38,751 bases of DNA from CAWULT01 sp963923455 (GTDB lineage Bacteria; Acidobacteriota; Vicinamibacteria; Vicinamibacterales; UBA2999), in NCBI GenBank assembly GCA_963923455.1, contig CAWULT010000037.1, positions 1 through 38,751 of the forward strand, in the 5' to 3' direction. The position numbers were made by a program, and so were the translations under genes. Below the pieces are notes generated by a model, which saw only the letters and a program-made list of their open reading frames with translations, ran no database searches and was not told where the DNA came from. How positions within the stretch are numbered: the first letter of the stretch is position 1; every line of letters starts with the position of its first letter. This document shows positions 7,698 to 17,318 of the stretch, one piece after another.

Positions 7698-10136
7698 ATG
7701 TCCGTCCACACCACGCCCGCGACCGCCCCGGCGTCGCCGCCGCGCCAGCCCGCGGTGGCCGACCTGCTCGTGACCGGCATGACCTGCGCGGCCTGCCAGG
7801 CCAACGTGCAACGCACGCTGGCGCGCCAGCCCGGGGTCACCGAGGCGTCGGTCAACCTCATGACCGGGCAGGCTCGCGTGTTCTACGACCCGGCCCTGAT
7901 GCAACCGTCGGGGCTCGTGGCCGCCGTCGAGGACATCGGCTACGGAGCCGGCCTGCCCGACGCGCGCGCCTCGGCACTGGAGGCCCAGGTCGCGCTCGAC
8001 GAGGCCCACGTCCGGGAGTATCTCGACCTCCGCCGAAAAGCCCTCGTCAGTGCCGGCGTCGGCGCCGCGGCCATGCTCGCGTCGATGCCCCTGATGGCCG
8101 ATCCGGCGGGGCACGCCGCCCACCTCGGGACGGCAGATCCCGTGATGCGGTGGACGGCCACCTGGCTCGGGCCGCCGCTGGCCGCGGTGATGCCGTGGCT
8201 GTACCGGGTTCCAGCAGACGTGCTGCGATGGGCGCTCCTCGTCAGCGCCACCGCGGTGATGGCGTGGGCAGGCGGGCGTTTCTACGGCCAGGGCCTGCGT
8301 GCCCTCCGGCACGCCGTGCCGGACATGAACAGCCTCGTCGCGCTGGGCACGGGCGCCGCCTGGCTCTACTCGGTCGTCGCGACGGTCCGGCCCGACTGGC
8401 TCGCCTCGGCCGGCGTCATGCCGGACGTGTACTTCGAGGCCGTCGTCGTCGTGATCGCGTTCGTGCTGTCGGGCCGCGCGCTCGAAGCCCGCGCCCGCCG
8501 GCAGACGGCCGACGCGCTGCGGCAGCTGGCCGCACTGCAGCCGGAAATGGCCACCCTCGTCGACGGAGGCGCCGAGCGCCGCGTGCCCGCGGCGCAGGTG
8601 CGATCGGGCGACCGCGTGCTCGTGCGGCCGGGTGAGCGCCTGCCGGTGGACGCCCTGGTCCTCGAGGGAGTGTCAGACCTCGACGAGTCGACCCTCAGCG
8701 GCGAGTCACTGCCGGTCCGGAAGGGCCCGGGCGACGCGGTCACCGGCGGCACCGTCAACGGCGCCGGCGCCCTCGTGCTGCAGGCGACCACGGTCGGCTC
8801 GGCCAGCACGCTCGCGCAGATCGTGCGCCTGATGCGCGACGCCCAGGCGTCGCGCGCGCCCATCCAGGCGCTCGCCGACCGCGTCAGCGCCGTCTTCGTG
8901 CCCGGCGTGATGGCCGTTGCGATGCTGGCCGGGGCGGCCTGGTGGCTGGCGGGCGGCGAGGGGGCCGCCGTCCGGGCCAGCACGGTTGCCGTGTCGGTGC
9001 TGATCATCGCCTGCCCGTGCGCCATGGGACTGGCGGTGCCGACCGCGGTGATGGTGGCGACGGGACGGGGCAGCGAGCTCGGCATCCTCGTCAAGGGCGG
9101 CCAGGCGCTCCAGCGGGCGGGCGAGGTGAGCCTGGTCGTGTTCGACAAGACCGGCACGCTGACCGCAGGACGGCCGGAGGTGACCTGCGTCGTCTCGGCC
9201 CACGGCGGCACCGACGAGGCCTCGATCCTCGCCGCGGCCGCGGCAGTGGAGAGGGCGTCCGAGCATCCACTCGGCAGGGCCATCGTCCGCGCGGCCCAGA
9301 CGCGCGGCCTCGAGGTGCCCCCGGCCACCGCGTTCACCAACGAGCCCGGGCACGGCGTGTCGGCGCAGGTCGGCGGGCGCCGTGTCTACGTCGGGACGCA
9401 GGCCTGGCTCGACGACTGCGTGTCACGCCACCCCGACATCGTGGCCGACGCCGCCCGGATGGCCGCCGACGGCGTGACGAGCGTGTTCGTGGCCGTCGAC
9501 GAGGCCGGCGGGGACGGACGTCACGCCCGGACTCGCCTGCTGGGCGCCGTGGGGCTGTCCGACCCGATCCGGCCTTCGGCGGCTGCCGCGGTCGACGCGC
9601 TCCGCCAGCTCGGCATCCAGGTGGCCATGCTGAGCGGGGACCGCCGAAGCACGGCCGAGGCCATCGCGCGTCAGGCCGGCATCACCCGCGTCGTGGCCGA
9701 CGTGCGGCCGCGTGACAAGGTGGACACGATCAAGGCCCTGCAAGAGGCGTCGGTCGTCGCGATGGTCGGCGACGGCATCAACGACGCCCCCGCCCTGTCG
9801 CAGGCGGACGTCGGCATCGCGATGGGCAGCGGCACCGACATCGCCATCAGCGCAGCGGACATGACGGTGCTGGGCGGCGACCTCCGCGCGGTTCCGGCCG
9901 CGGTCCGGCTGTCGCGCGCCGCCGTCAGGACGATGCGCGACAACCTGTTCTGGGCCTTTGCCTACAACGTGATCTGCATCCCGGTCGCCGCCGGCGCGCT
10001 GTATCCGGTCTGGGGCGTGCTGCTCAGCCCGATGCTGGCGAGCGCCGCGATGGCGTTCAGCTCGGTCAGCGTGGTGGCCAACAGCCTGCGGCTGCGACGC
10101 GCGTCCAGCCTTGGCGACGGCAGGGGCCACGCCTGA
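7698..10136 (+). CDS. copA: Cu+-translocating P1B-type ATPase (CopA-like)
   Basis: This 812-residue inner-membrane pump is predicted to export Cu+ (or Ag+) using ATP. It has one N-terminal heavy-metal domain with GMTCAAC (Cys30, Cys33), the intramembrane CPC motif (Cys439-Pro-Cys441), the phosphorylation site DKTGT (Asp483), the P1B His-Pro pair (His523) and GDGINDAP (691-698). The YN in FAYNVICIP and M-x-x-SS in MAFSSVSVVANSLRLRR are the TM7 and TM8 signatures of the Cu+ subgroup. The tandem-dyad promoter directly upstream suggests metal-controlled expression. An exported protein of unknown function follows 31 bp downstream. Confidence 0.95.
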   Translation: MSVHTTPATAPASPPRQPAVADLLVTGMTCAACQANVQRTLARQPGVTEASVNLMTGQARVFYDPALMQPSGLVAAVEDIGYGAGLPDARASALEAQVALDEAHVREYLDLRRKALVSAGVGAAAMLASMPLMADPAGHAAHLGTADPVMRWTATWLGPPLAAVMPWLYRVPADVLRWALLVSATAVMAWAGGRFYGQGLRALRHAVPDMNSLVALGTGAAWLYSVVATVRPDWLASAGVMPDVYFEAVVVVIAFVLSGRALEARARRQTADALRQLAALQPEMATLVDGGAERRVPAAQVRSGDRVLVRPGERLPVDALVLEGVSDLDESTLSGESLPVRKGPGDAVTGGTVNGAGALVLQATTVGSASTLAQIVRLMRDAQASRAPIQALADRVSAVFVPGVMAVAMLAGAAWWLAGGEGAAVRASTVAVSVLIIACPCAMGLAVPTAVMVATGRGSELGILVKGGQALQRAGEVSLVVFDKTGTLTAGRPEVTCVVSAHGGTDEASILAAAAAVERASEHPLGRAIVRAAQTRGLEVPPATAFTNEPGHGVSAQVGGRRVYVGTQAWLDDCVSRHPDIVADAARMAADGVTSVFVAVDEAGGDGRHARTRLLGAVGLSDPIRPSAAAAVDALRQLGIQVAMLSGDRRSTAEAIARQAGITRVVADVRPRDKVDTIKALQEASVVAMVGDGINDAPALSQADVGIAMGSGTDIAISAADMTVLGGDLRAVPAAVRLSRAAVRTMRDNLFWAFAYNVICIPVAAGALYPVWGVLLSPMLASAAMAFSSVSVVANSLRLRRASSLGDGRGHA

Positions 10137-10167
10137 CGCGGGCCGCATGACGAGACGGAGGTTCACG

Positions 10168-11073
10168 ATGACGACTGCGTTCCGCACACTGACCATGGCT
10201 CTTGGCCTGCTGCTGCCTGCGCTGGGGGCCGGAACCGCCCGCGCCCAGGACGCAGGCCTGCTCGCGTCGTGGCGCGACGGTGAGATCCGCCAGACGTACC
10301 GTGCGGCCGACGACGCCACGGACGTGTACTTCGCGCTGGTGCCGTCGTGCACGGCCGGTTCGCCGACGGTCACCTTCGGGGCGACCCTCCCAGGGCGGAC
10401 GCTGCAGCAGGCGCCGGCAGGGTTCGAGCTGCGCGCGGCGACGGGCATGCGCATCGATCAGCGGCTGGTGCGCACCGCCACGTGGACGTTCCTCGTGAAC
10501 CCCGGCAGCCGCCGCCCGGCAACGCTGGACCTGTCGTCGCGGGTGCAGGTGGCCAACCCCGGGCACGTGCTCGGGCCGGCCATCCCGATCGACGTGCTCT
10601 ACGCGCGGATGACCGGTGGGGAGTTCCAGACGATTGCGGGCAGCCGGTCGCTGACGCTGAACCTCTTCGGCGCGGAGTGCGAACTCACCGAGGGGCAACT
10701 GGCCGCGCTGCGCCGGTTCGCCCGCCTGATGCGGCTCGAGCCCCCGCCGCAGGTCGAGCCCCTCCCGGACCTGGCCTCGACGGACGCGGCCGTCCAGGCG
10801 ACCGCCGCGCGAGCGGCCGCGCCCCAACCTGCCGTTCCACCGAGCGGCGCGCTGTCGACGGTGGTACGGCCGCGGACCAACGCCGGCGTCTGGGTGCAGT
10901 TCGAGGGCGCGCGGTGGGCGAGCGCCGGGCGGGCCGTCCCGATGACCGCGGCCTTCGAACCGGTCGGTCGGCTCGGCTCGGTGCCCGTCTTCCGGACGCG
11001 CGAGGGCGGGGCTGACCTCATCTACCTGCCGACTCGCGACGGCGTGCTGGCCCCCTATCGCCGGGCGGGGTAG
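10168..11073 (+). CDS. Exported protein of unknown function
   Basis: This 301-residue protein starts with a clear signal peptide (hydrophobic core at about residues 6-20, cleavage near ARAQDA). The mature part looks beta-rich, with no metal-binding or enzymatic motif that I recognise, and has an Ala/Pro-rich linker at about residues 210-235 before a short C-terminal domain. The ATG at 10168 was chosen because GGAGG lies 6 nt upstream and the signal peptide begins there. It follows the copper ATPase by 31 bp on the same strand, so it may be co-expressed, but there is no Met- or Cys-rich copper site to support a role in copper handling. Confidence 0.7.
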   Translation: MTTAFRTLTMALGLLLPALGAGTARAQDAGLLASWRDGEIRQTYRAADDATDVYFALVPSCTAGSPTVTFGATLPGRTLQQAPAGFELRAATGMRIDQRLVRTATWTFLVNPGSRRPATLDLSSRVQVANPGHVLGPAIPIDVLYARMTGGEFQTIAGSRSLTLNLFGAECELTEGQLAALRRFARLMRLEPPPQVEPLPDLASTDAAVQATAARAAAPQPAVPPSGALSTVVRPRTNAGVWVQFEGARWASAGRAVPMTAAFEPVGRLGSVPVFRTREGGADLIYLPTRDGVLAPYRRAG

Positions 11074-11140
11074 CTCCGCCGCGCGCCGGCTCGTTCGGCG
11101 CCGCCGTCGGAGACGCCCGGCACGGGCACCGCGGGCGAGG

Positions 11141-11926
11141 TCAGGCGAATCGGCCCAGGTGTACCGGCGCGCGGACCGGCAGGTCGCGCGGGTCGCCCTC
11201 GTAGTAGACCCGTTCGAGGAACAAGCCCGCCGCCGGCGCGGTCAGCTTCGCCGGCAGGCCCGACGGCGTGCGAAGCAGGTCGGCCGCCTGTTGCGGCGTC
11301 AGCCCGCCGCGGCCCACCTCGACGATCACGCCGACGAGCCTCCGCACCATCTTCCAGATGAAGTGCGATCCCTCGATGTGGACGAGCAGCAGGTCCTCGT
11401 CCTCGTGCAGGCCGCAGGCATCGACCAGCACCTCCGTCGACTTCTCGGCCGGGTCGTCGTCGGAGAACGACTGGAAATCGTGGAAGCCGACGAACTGCCG
11501 GGCGGCCGCACGCATGCGCTCCGCATCGAGCTCGTCCTTGACCCACCAGACGAACGGCTTCGCGAAGGCCGTCCGGCGGCGCGCCACCTGGTAGATGTAG
11601 CTCCGCCCGACCGCGTCGTGCCGCGCGTGGAAACGCGGCCGGGCAGTCTCGATACGCAGCACGTTGATGTCGGCGGGGAGTGCGTCGTTGATGCGGCGGC
11701 GAAGGCTCTCGGCCGGAGGGGCCTTCGCGAGCTCCAGGTGCGCGACCTGTGCCAGCGCGTGGACACCGGCATCGGTGCGCCCGGAGCCGTAGAGCTCGAA
11801 CCCGCGTGCGCCGGTCGCCTCCGCGATCGCACGCTCGAGCTCGCCCTGAATCGTCCGGGCGTTCTGCTGAATCTGCCAGCCGCTGTAGCGCGTGCCGGCG
11901 TACTCGATGGTCAGCTTGAGGCGCAT
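11141..11926 (-). CDS. truA: tRNA pseudouridine(38-40) synthase TruA
   Basis: TruA isomerises uridines 38-40 in the anticodon arm of many tRNAs. The 261-residue protein has YAGTRYSGWQIQ near the N-terminus, the catalytic block GSGRTDAGVHA with the essential Asp, and the C-terminal FIWKMVRRLVG segment. Length and order are typical. It is the last gene of a minus-strand run: its ATG lies 6 bp after the stop of the UPF0182 gene, so the two are probably translated from one mRNA. Confidence 0.95.
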   Translation of the reverse strand: MRLKLTIEYAGTRYSGWQIQQNARTIQGELERAIAEATGARGFELYGSGRTDAGVHALAQVAHLELAKAPPAESLRRRINDALPADINVLRIETARPRFHARHDAVGRSYIYQVARRRTAFAKPFVWWVKDELDAERMRAAARQFVGFHDFQSFSDDDPAEKSTEVLVDACGLHEDEDLLLVHIEGSHFIWKMVRRLVGVIVEVGRGGLTPQQAADLLRTPSGLPAKLTAPAAGLFLERVYYEGDPRDLPVRAPVHLGRFA

Positions 11927-11932
11927 CCGCGG

Positions 11933-14683
11933 TCAGCGCGCCCGCATCCGCTCGAGCGTCTCGCCGAGCGCCCGGATCTCCTCGCCGTACTTCGCCCAGT
12001 CGCCCGCCCGCTGTGCCGCGATCGCGCGCTCGTAGTGCGCGCGGGCCTCGGCCGCGAGTGCGGCGTTGCCCTCCGCGGCTGGCGACGGGGCGGCGGCCGA
12101 GGACGGGATGGCCGCGCCGGCGGCGGCCGCCGGTGCGGACGACGCCGGCGCGGCCCGCGAGACGTCCCCCGCGGCCGTCTGCGCCCGTCCGCCGAACAGC
12201 CGCGCCAGCGCCATCTCGAGGGTCGGCTCCATCACGATCTCGTTCTGGTAGGCGGCGATCACGCGGGTCAGTTCCGGGATACGCCCTCCCGAGGCCTTCA
12301 GATAGAGCGGCCGCACGTAGATCAGGGACTCCTCGATCGGAATCACCATCAGCGTGCCCCAGATCACCTGCGAGCCCTGCTGATTCCACAACGTGATCTG
12401 CGGCGAGATCGTCTGGTCTTGCAGGATGCGGCCGACGACCTGCCGCGGGCCGAACACGAGCTTCTGCTTCGGGAACTCGAAGACGCTCAGGCGCCCGTAG
12501 TGTTCGCCGTCGCTGCGGGCCACCAGCCAGGCCGACAGGTTGTCGCGGCGGCGCGGCGTGTACGGCAGCATCTGGATGAACTCCGCGTCACGCTCGCCTG
12601 GCAGGCGCATGATCGTGTAGTAGGGCTGCATCGGCCTGGCGTCGCCGCCCTCTTCGATCGTCGGCACTTCCCACTGGTCCTCGCGGTTGTAGAACACCGC
12701 CGCCTGCGTCATGTGGTAGGTGGCGTAGACCTGCGCCTGGAGGGCGAAGATGCCCTCCGGATACCGGACGTGTTCGCGCAGCGGTGGGGGCATCGCCGAC
12801 AGCGGCTTGAACAGCGACGGGAAGATGCGCGCGTAGGTGGCCGCGATTGGGTCGTTCGCGTCGGCCAGATAGGCCGTCGTCGTCCCGTCGTAGGCGTCGA
12901 TCACGAACTTGACGGCGTTGCGGATGTAATTCAGCCGGCCGTTGACGGGCGTCGAATACGGATACCGGCTGCTCGTGGTGTACGCGTCGTACATCCAGTA
13001 GAGTCGCCCGTCGGCCAGCACGAGGTACGGGTCGCGATCGAAGGACAGGAACGGCGCGAGCGTGCGCACGCGGTCCGCGATGCCGCGATTGAACAGCACC
13101 CGGCTCTCCGGCCCGATGTCGTCGCTCAACAGGATCTGGTACGACCCGAAGCGCGCGGCGAAGAGCAGCTTCCTGAAGAGCGAATCGAGCGGCACGCCCC
13201 CCCGACCGTCGTACTGGGCGAAGACGTTGTCGTCGCCCTTCGGGTAATGGAACTCGCGGGTCTTCGTGCGGACGATGACGTAGTCGTTCGACAGCTCACC
13301 GAAGTACAGGCTCGGCTGCGTGACCGCGAACCCCGCCGTCGACACCGGCGGCAGATCCCGGACGAACAGCACCGGCAGCCCCTCCTCGGTCACCTGGTTC
13401 ACGGGGCCCAGCGTGATGCCGTAGCCGTGGGTGAAGGTCAGGCGCTCGTTCACCCAGGTGCGGTTCGGCAGGCTCGCCGAGTTCAGCTCGCGGGCCGACA
13501 GCATCACCTGCCGGAGTGCGCCGCCGACACGGTACCGATCGTTGTCGACCGACGCGAACTCGTAGTAGGTGCGGATCTCCTGGATCTGGCCGAAGGCCTC
13601 GAGGAGCGGCTGGTGGTCCCAGAGCCGCACGTTCTCGAGCGTTGCGGCGTTCCGGGTGATGTCGTCGCGGGTCAGCAGGGCATCGCCCGACAGCTCCCGC
13701 TCCTCCACGCCCGCCAGGCCGAACGCCTCGCGGGTGGCCGCGATGTTGTGCTCGATGAAGGGCGTCTCCCGGGTCTGCTCGTTCGGCGTCACGACGAACC
13801 GCTGGAGCACGCTGCTGTAGACCTCGCCGCCGATCGACGTGACCAGGTACAGCGCGATCGCCAGCGGGACCGGCCACCAGCGGCGGGGGCCGAACGCGTT
13901 GAGGAGCGCCAGGGCGGCCCCCAGCACGGCCGCGGCGGCGACGGCCAAGCTCGCCGGCATGCGCGCGTGGACGTCGGCATAGCTCGCGCCGAAGACGATT
14001 CCCGATGGCTCGAGCAGGTACTCCGCCCGCTGGAACCAGGCGCCGAAGGCGAGCAGCAGCAGGAAGACCGCGGCCAGCACGGACGCGTGCCGCCGCGCCG
14101 GCGTCGAGAGCGACACCGTGGCGGGGAAGCCCGACGTCAGGCTGCCCGACAGCAGGTAGACGGCTCCCGCGGCCAGCGCCGCGATGATGACGAGGAGCTG
14201 CGCCACGCCCCGCACGAACTGCCAGAACGGCAGCGCGAACACGTAGAAGCCGATGTCGTGGCCCAGGACGGGGTCGACCCGGCCGAATGGCACGGCGTGG
14301 CGCCAGAGCAGCCATTCCTCCCACCGCTGCGCGGCGAAGAGCGCCACGAGCACGCCGATGACGAGGGCGAGACCGCCGGCAATCCGCTGCAACTCGGGCC
14401 GGCCCGGCAGCGACACCTGGATGCCGTCCCGCGTCGTGAACACCGGACGCGCCGGGCCGAGGGAGGCCAGCGCCACCCGCAGGTTCACGGTCAGCCAGAG
14501 GAAGGCAACCAGCAGCACCCCGGCGAACAGGGCCCCCTGGCTCCTCAGCATCGTCGCGAAGACCGGCTGGTAGCCGACCTCGCCGAACCAGAGCCAGTCG
14601 GTGTAGAAGCCGATCAACGCCGGACCGCCCAGGACGGCGAGCCCGAGCAACGCGAGGACGATGACCCGTGTGAGCTTGGACAT
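11933..14683 (-). CDS. UPF0182 family large integral membrane protein
   Basis: This 916-residue protein has about seven N-terminal transmembrane helices within residues 1-290, starting with FYTDWLWFGEVGY, a UPF0182 hallmark. A large soluble domain (about 300-840) follows, with the family blocks GYGITLGPVNQV, YDAYTTSSRYPYS and NYIRNAVK. The C-terminal 80 residues are an Ala/Pro-rich linker and a predicted coiled coil. Members occur in actinobacteria, cyanobacteria and others; function is unknown. The ATG at 14681-14683 was chosen because upstream residues overlap the neighbouring gene and lack membrane character. Confidence 0.9.
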   Translation of the reverse strand: MSKLTRVIVLALLGLAVLGGPALIGFYTDWLWFGEVGYQPVFATMLRSQGALFAGVLLVAFLWLTVNLRVALASLGPARPVFTTRDGIQVSLPGRPELQRIAGGLALVIGVLVALFAAQRWEEWLLWRHAVPFGRVDPVLGHDIGFYVFALPFWQFVRGVAQLLVIIAALAAGAVYLLSGSLTSGFPATVSLSTPARRHASVLAAVFLLLLAFGAWFQRAEYLLEPSGIVFGASYADVHARMPASLAVAAAAVLGAALALLNAFGPRRWWPVPLAIALYLVTSIGGEVYSSVLQRFVVTPNEQTRETPFIEHNIAATREAFGLAGVEERELSGDALLTRDDITRNAATLENVRLWDHQPLLEAFGQIQEIRTYYEFASVDNDRYRVGGALRQVMLSARELNSASLPNRTWVNERLTFTHGYGITLGPVNQVTEEGLPVLFVRDLPPVSTAGFAVTQPSLYFGELSNDYVIVRTKTREFHYPKGDDNVFAQYDGRGGVPLDSLFRKLLFAARFGSYQILLSDDIGPESRVLFNRGIADRVRTLAPFLSFDRDPYLVLADGRLYWMYDAYTTSSRYPYSTPVNGRLNYIRNAVKFVIDAYDGTTTAYLADANDPIAATYARIFPSLFKPLSAMPPPLREHVRYPEGIFALQAQVYATYHMTQAAVFYNREDQWEVPTIEEGGDARPMQPYYTIMRLPGERDAEFIQMLPYTPRRRDNLSAWLVARSDGEHYGRLSVFEFPKQKLVFGPRQVVGRILQDQTISPQITLWNQQGSQVIWGTLMVIPIEESLIYVRPLYLKASGGRIPELTRVIAAYQNEIVMEPTLEMALARLFGGRAQTAAGDVSRAAPASSAPAAAAGAAIPSSAAAPSPAAEGNAALAAEARAHYERAIAAQRAGDWAKYGEEIRALGETLERMRAR

Positions 14684-14723
14684 AGGCTGACGAACGAGGA
14701 AGCCTCGGGTGACGCCGCCCGGC

Positions 14724-15716
14724 CTAGGGTTCGGCAGGCCGGTACTGATTGACTGCTGATTGAAGCTCGGACGCAATCTCGCGCGCAAGCGCCGCCGGGA
14801 CCACGACGCGCGCCAGCGGGCCCCATCCCAGGATCCAGCTGCGCAGCGCCCAGTCGTGGCAGACGTCCATCGTCAGCACGAGGCGGCCGTCCTGGAGGTC
14901 CCGGAGCTGCTGCGACCCGTGCCAGACGCGAGCGCGCACGTAGGGCACGATGGCAGGGGCGAACTCGATTTCGACCCGCTCGGGCGCACCGGTGTTGACG
15001 CCGAGCGAGTTCGCGAAGACATCGCCCCCGTCACCCCGATACGGCGTGAACGTCTGCTTTTCCAGCGAGAGCGACGCGATGCGGCTGACGGCAAAGGTCC
15101 GCACGTCCCCGTATTCGGGCACGTGCGCCAGCAGGTACAGCTCCCCCTGGGCGAACGCCAGCCGGTACGGGTGCACCAGATAGTCCTTGCTGCGGCCGCT
15201 CTTGACCGAGTGGTAGCGCATCGATGCCACCCGGCCGTGCAGCGAGGCCTCGAGCAGCTTCGCGACGAGGTCCTCGCGAGTCTCGTCCGCCGGCGCCCGG
15301 GGCCCGGGCTTGGCCACCAGCACCGACGGCATCCGGTCCAGGAACTGGCGCATCCGGGGCGAGAGCATCTTCTCGAGGCGCGTGAAGGCCAGCGTCAGGT
15401 CGCGCCGGAACGGCGTGCCCGAGACCGACTCCAGCAGGTTGCGGCTCAGGTAGAGCGCACAGAGTTCGGCCAGCGTGAAGCCGGTTTCGACGCCCTTGAG
15501 CACCTGCCCGTCGAGGCGCCACCGGGTGCGGCCGTCCTCGTCGCGTTCGTCGTAGAGGGGGAAGCCGGCTTCCTGCAGCGCCGCCAGGTCACGCCGGATC
15601 GTCCGCGTGGTGACCTCGAGCTCGTCGGCGAGCGTGTCGATCACGGCGCCGTGACGCGACGACTCCAGCGCGTGCAGCACCTTCCACTGCCGGATGACTT
15701 CCTGGTTGCGCGGCAC
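14724..15716 (-). CDS. WYL-domain transcriptional regulator (YafY/PafC-like)
   Basis: This 330-residue protein has an N-terminal winged helix-turn-helix (about residues 5-62, with LADELEVTTRTIRRDLAALQEAGFP). A WYL domain follows (about 150-235, with DYLVHPYRLAFAQGELYLLAHVPEYGDVRTFAVSRI), and then the WCX extension to the C-terminus. WYL proteins regulate transcription and several respond to single-stranded DNA or nucleic-acid ligands. The GTG start at 15714-15716 lies 6 bp after the stop of the S4-domain gene, indicating an operon. There is no defence or CRISPR locus nearby, so its targets are unknown. Confidence 0.9.
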   Translation of the reverse strand: MPRNQEVIRQWKVLHALESSRHGAVIDTLADELEVTTRTIRRDLAALQEAGFPLYDERDEDGRTRWRLDGQVLKGVETGFTLAELCALYLSRNLLESVSGTPFRRDLTLAFTRLEKMLSPRMRQFLDRMPSVLVAKPGPRAPADETREDLVAKLLEASLHGRVASMRYHSVKSGRSKDYLVHPYRLAFAQGELYLLAHVPEYGDVRTFAVSRIASLSLEKQTFTPYRGDGGDVFANSLGVNTGAPERVEIEFAPAIVPYVRARVWHGSQQLRDLQDGRLVLTMDVCHDWALRSWILGWGPLARVVVPAALAREIASELQSAVNQYRPAEP

Positions 15717-15722
15717 GTGGTT

Positions 15723-16097
15723 CTAGCCGCCTTCCTTGAACCGGCGGATCTCCCGCCGCCGCCGGCGGTCCGGTGTCCCCGCGGCCTGCGCCGCGGCCCG
15801 ATGGGCCCGTTCCATCCGGCGCATCTCGACCTCCTCGGGCGTGGGCTTCGGCGTCACGTCGTCGTAGAGCGCGCGGGCCTCGGCCTTCTTGACGTGCTGG
15901 TCGACGAGGAGCCGGACGATGACGTCCTGGTGCCGACCCAGTCCGCGACTGATGCGAAGGCGGTCGCCCTCGGCCAGGGCGCGGTGGGGCTTGGCGCGAT
16001 CGCCGTTGACCTCCACCTTGCCCCCCTCGCAGGCGCGCTTGGCCTCCGACCGCGTCTTGAACAGGCACGAGACGTCGAGCCAGATATCCAGGCGCAT
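15723..16097 (-). CDS. S4-domain RNA-binding protein (Hsp15-like)
   Basis: This 124-residue protein has an S4 RNA-binding domain at residues 1-60 (MRLDIWLDVSCLFKTRSEA, then GKVEVNG), followed by a long basic tail ending in Arg/Lys-rich sequence. This matches the Hsp15/YrfH-type family; in E. coli Hsp15 binds 50S subunits carrying stalled nascent chains. It lies between the PPIase gene (40 bp upstream) and the WYL regulator (6 bp downstream) on one strand. Confidence 0.88.
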   Translation of the reverse strand: MRLDIWLDVSCLFKTRSEAKRACEGGKVEVNGDRAKPHRALAEGDRLRISRGLGRHQDVIVRLLVDQHVKKAEARALYDDVTPKPTPEEVEMRRMERAHRAAAQAAGTPDRRRRREIRRFKEGG

Positions 16098-16137
16098 GTC
16101 CCGTGGCCCGTGCCGTGCGCGCTCGACCCGGACCGGA

Positions 16138-17175
16138 TCAGATCGCGATCGAGACCTTGCCCTTGGCCTTCAGGCTCTCGACGAAGGTCTGCGTCTCCTT
16201 CTCGCGGTTGACGTTCTCAAGGTAGCGCACCACGTCGGCCCGCACGTCGTCGAGCGGGATGTCCTTGGCGGCCTGCTTCTCGGTGACGCGGATGATGTGG
16301 TAGCCGAACTGCGTCTCCACCAGGTCGCTCGTCTGGCCGACGCCGAGCGAGAACGACACGTCGTTGAAGGGGCCCACCATCTGGCCGCGCTGGAAGAAGC
16401 CGAGGTCGCCGCCGTTGGCCGCGCTGCCCGGGTCCTGCGAGTACTGCTTGGCCAGCGCCGAAAAGTCCTTGCCCGACTTCACCTCGGCCAGCACCTTGTC
16501 GGCCTGCGTCTTCGCCTTGGCCTTGGCCGCGGCGTCGGCGTTCTGCGGGAACGTGATGAGGATGTGGCTGGCGCGCACCGACTCGGGTTGCTTGAACCGG
16601 TCCGGGTTGTCCTTGTGGAACTTGGTGACCTGTTCGGCCGAGACGCCGATCTTGTCCGCGATGGCGTTCTCGAGCAGCCGGTTGACGGCCAGGTCCTGGC
16701 GCGCGTCGGCCCGCAGCTTGTCGAGCGTCATCTGCCGCGACTGCAGCATCTGGGTGAACACCTGCTCGTTCGGGAACTGACGCTTGATTTCGGCGATCCG
16801 CGCCTCGACGTCGGCGTCGGGCACCACGAGGTTGCGGGCCTTCGCCTCCTGCATCAGCAGCTTGTAGCCGACGAGCTGGTCGAGCACCCCGCGGTAGACG
16901 CGATCGCGCTCGGTGGCCGGCACCGGCCCGCCGGAGCTCGCCTCGAGGTTGCGCACCTGCGCCTCAAACTCCGCCTTCGAGACCGCCTCCCCGTTGACCG
17001 TGGCCAGCACGTCGGGCAGCTGCGCCGGCACCGGCTTGATGGGCTCGGCCTTCGCGGGTTCCGTGGCGGCGGCCGGCGTGCTGCTGCCCGCGGCGGTGCC
17101 ACTGGCCGGCGTGCTCTTCGAGCAGGCGGCGGTCGCCATCAGCATGACCAGAAACGTTCCAAACACTCGACGCAC
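16138..17175 (-). CDS. SurA/PrsA-like peptidyl-prolyl isomerase lipoprotein
   Basis: This 345-residue protein is predicted to be a periplasmic, lipid-anchored folding factor. It has an N-terminal hydrophobic segment ending at Cys18 (MATAAC), a disordered Ala/Thr/Pro linker, a SurA-type N-terminal chaperone domain (about 52-190) and a parvulin PPIC domain (about 201-298, VRASHILITF to GYHIIRVTEK). The GTG at 17173-17175 was preferred to the ATG 24 bp upstream because AAGGAG lies 5 nt before it; the upstream codons would encode the ribosome binding site itself. A good promoter lies at 17210-17238. The lipobox has Thr at -3, which is not ideal. Confidence 0.9.
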   Translation of the reverse strand: MRRVFGTFLVMLMATAACSKSTPASGTAAGSSTPAAATEPAKAEPIKPVPAQLPDVLATVNGEAVSKAEFEAQVRNLEASSGGPVPATERDRVYRGVLDQLVGYKLLMQEAKARNLVVPDADVEARIAEIKRQFPNEQVFTQMLQSRQMTLDKLRADARQDLAVNRLLENAIADKIGVSAEQVTKFHKDNPDRFKQPESVRASHILITFPQNADAAAKAKAKTQADKVLAEVKSGKDFSALAKQYSQDPGSAANGGDLGFFQRGQMVGPFNDVSFSLGVGQTSDLVETQFGYHIIRVTEKQAAKDIPLDDVRADVVRYLENVNREKETQTFVESLKAKGKVSIAI

Positions 17176-17209
17176 AGGCGCTCCTTGGAGAGAAGACATG
17201 AGAACAGAC

Positions 17210-17238
17210 AGGGTACGACGAGGGGGAAGGGCGGTCAA
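17210..17238 (-). promoter_or_regulatory. Promoter of the PPIase lipoprotein gene
   Basis: On the minus strand TTGACC (17233-17238) and TACCCT (17210-17215) are separated by exactly 17 bp. Initiation near 17203 gives a leader of about 28 nt containing AAGGAG before the GTG. Confidence 0.6.
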
Positions 17239-17277
17239 TCGCGGAGCCTGGGAGCGCGGACGCCCTTCCAGGTCTGC

Positions 17278-17283
17278 TATACT
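17278..17283 (+). promoter_or_regulatory. -10 element of tRNA-Phe
   Basis: TATACT, a near-consensus -10 box, lies about 36 bp before the mature tRNA. No convincing -35 box is seen at 16-18 bp upstream. Confidence 0.4.
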
Positions 17284-17318
17284 CTGACCGTCCTTTGCGC
17301 CACGCGCTGGCTCAGAGT

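Noticed and set aside
11159..14752. Long plus-strand open frame of about 1,200 codons opposite truA and the UPF0182 gene
   Set aside because: It is antisense to two clearly recognised genes, its composition is Arg/Gln/His/Asp-rich as expected from the opposite strand of GC-rich codons, and it has no domain.
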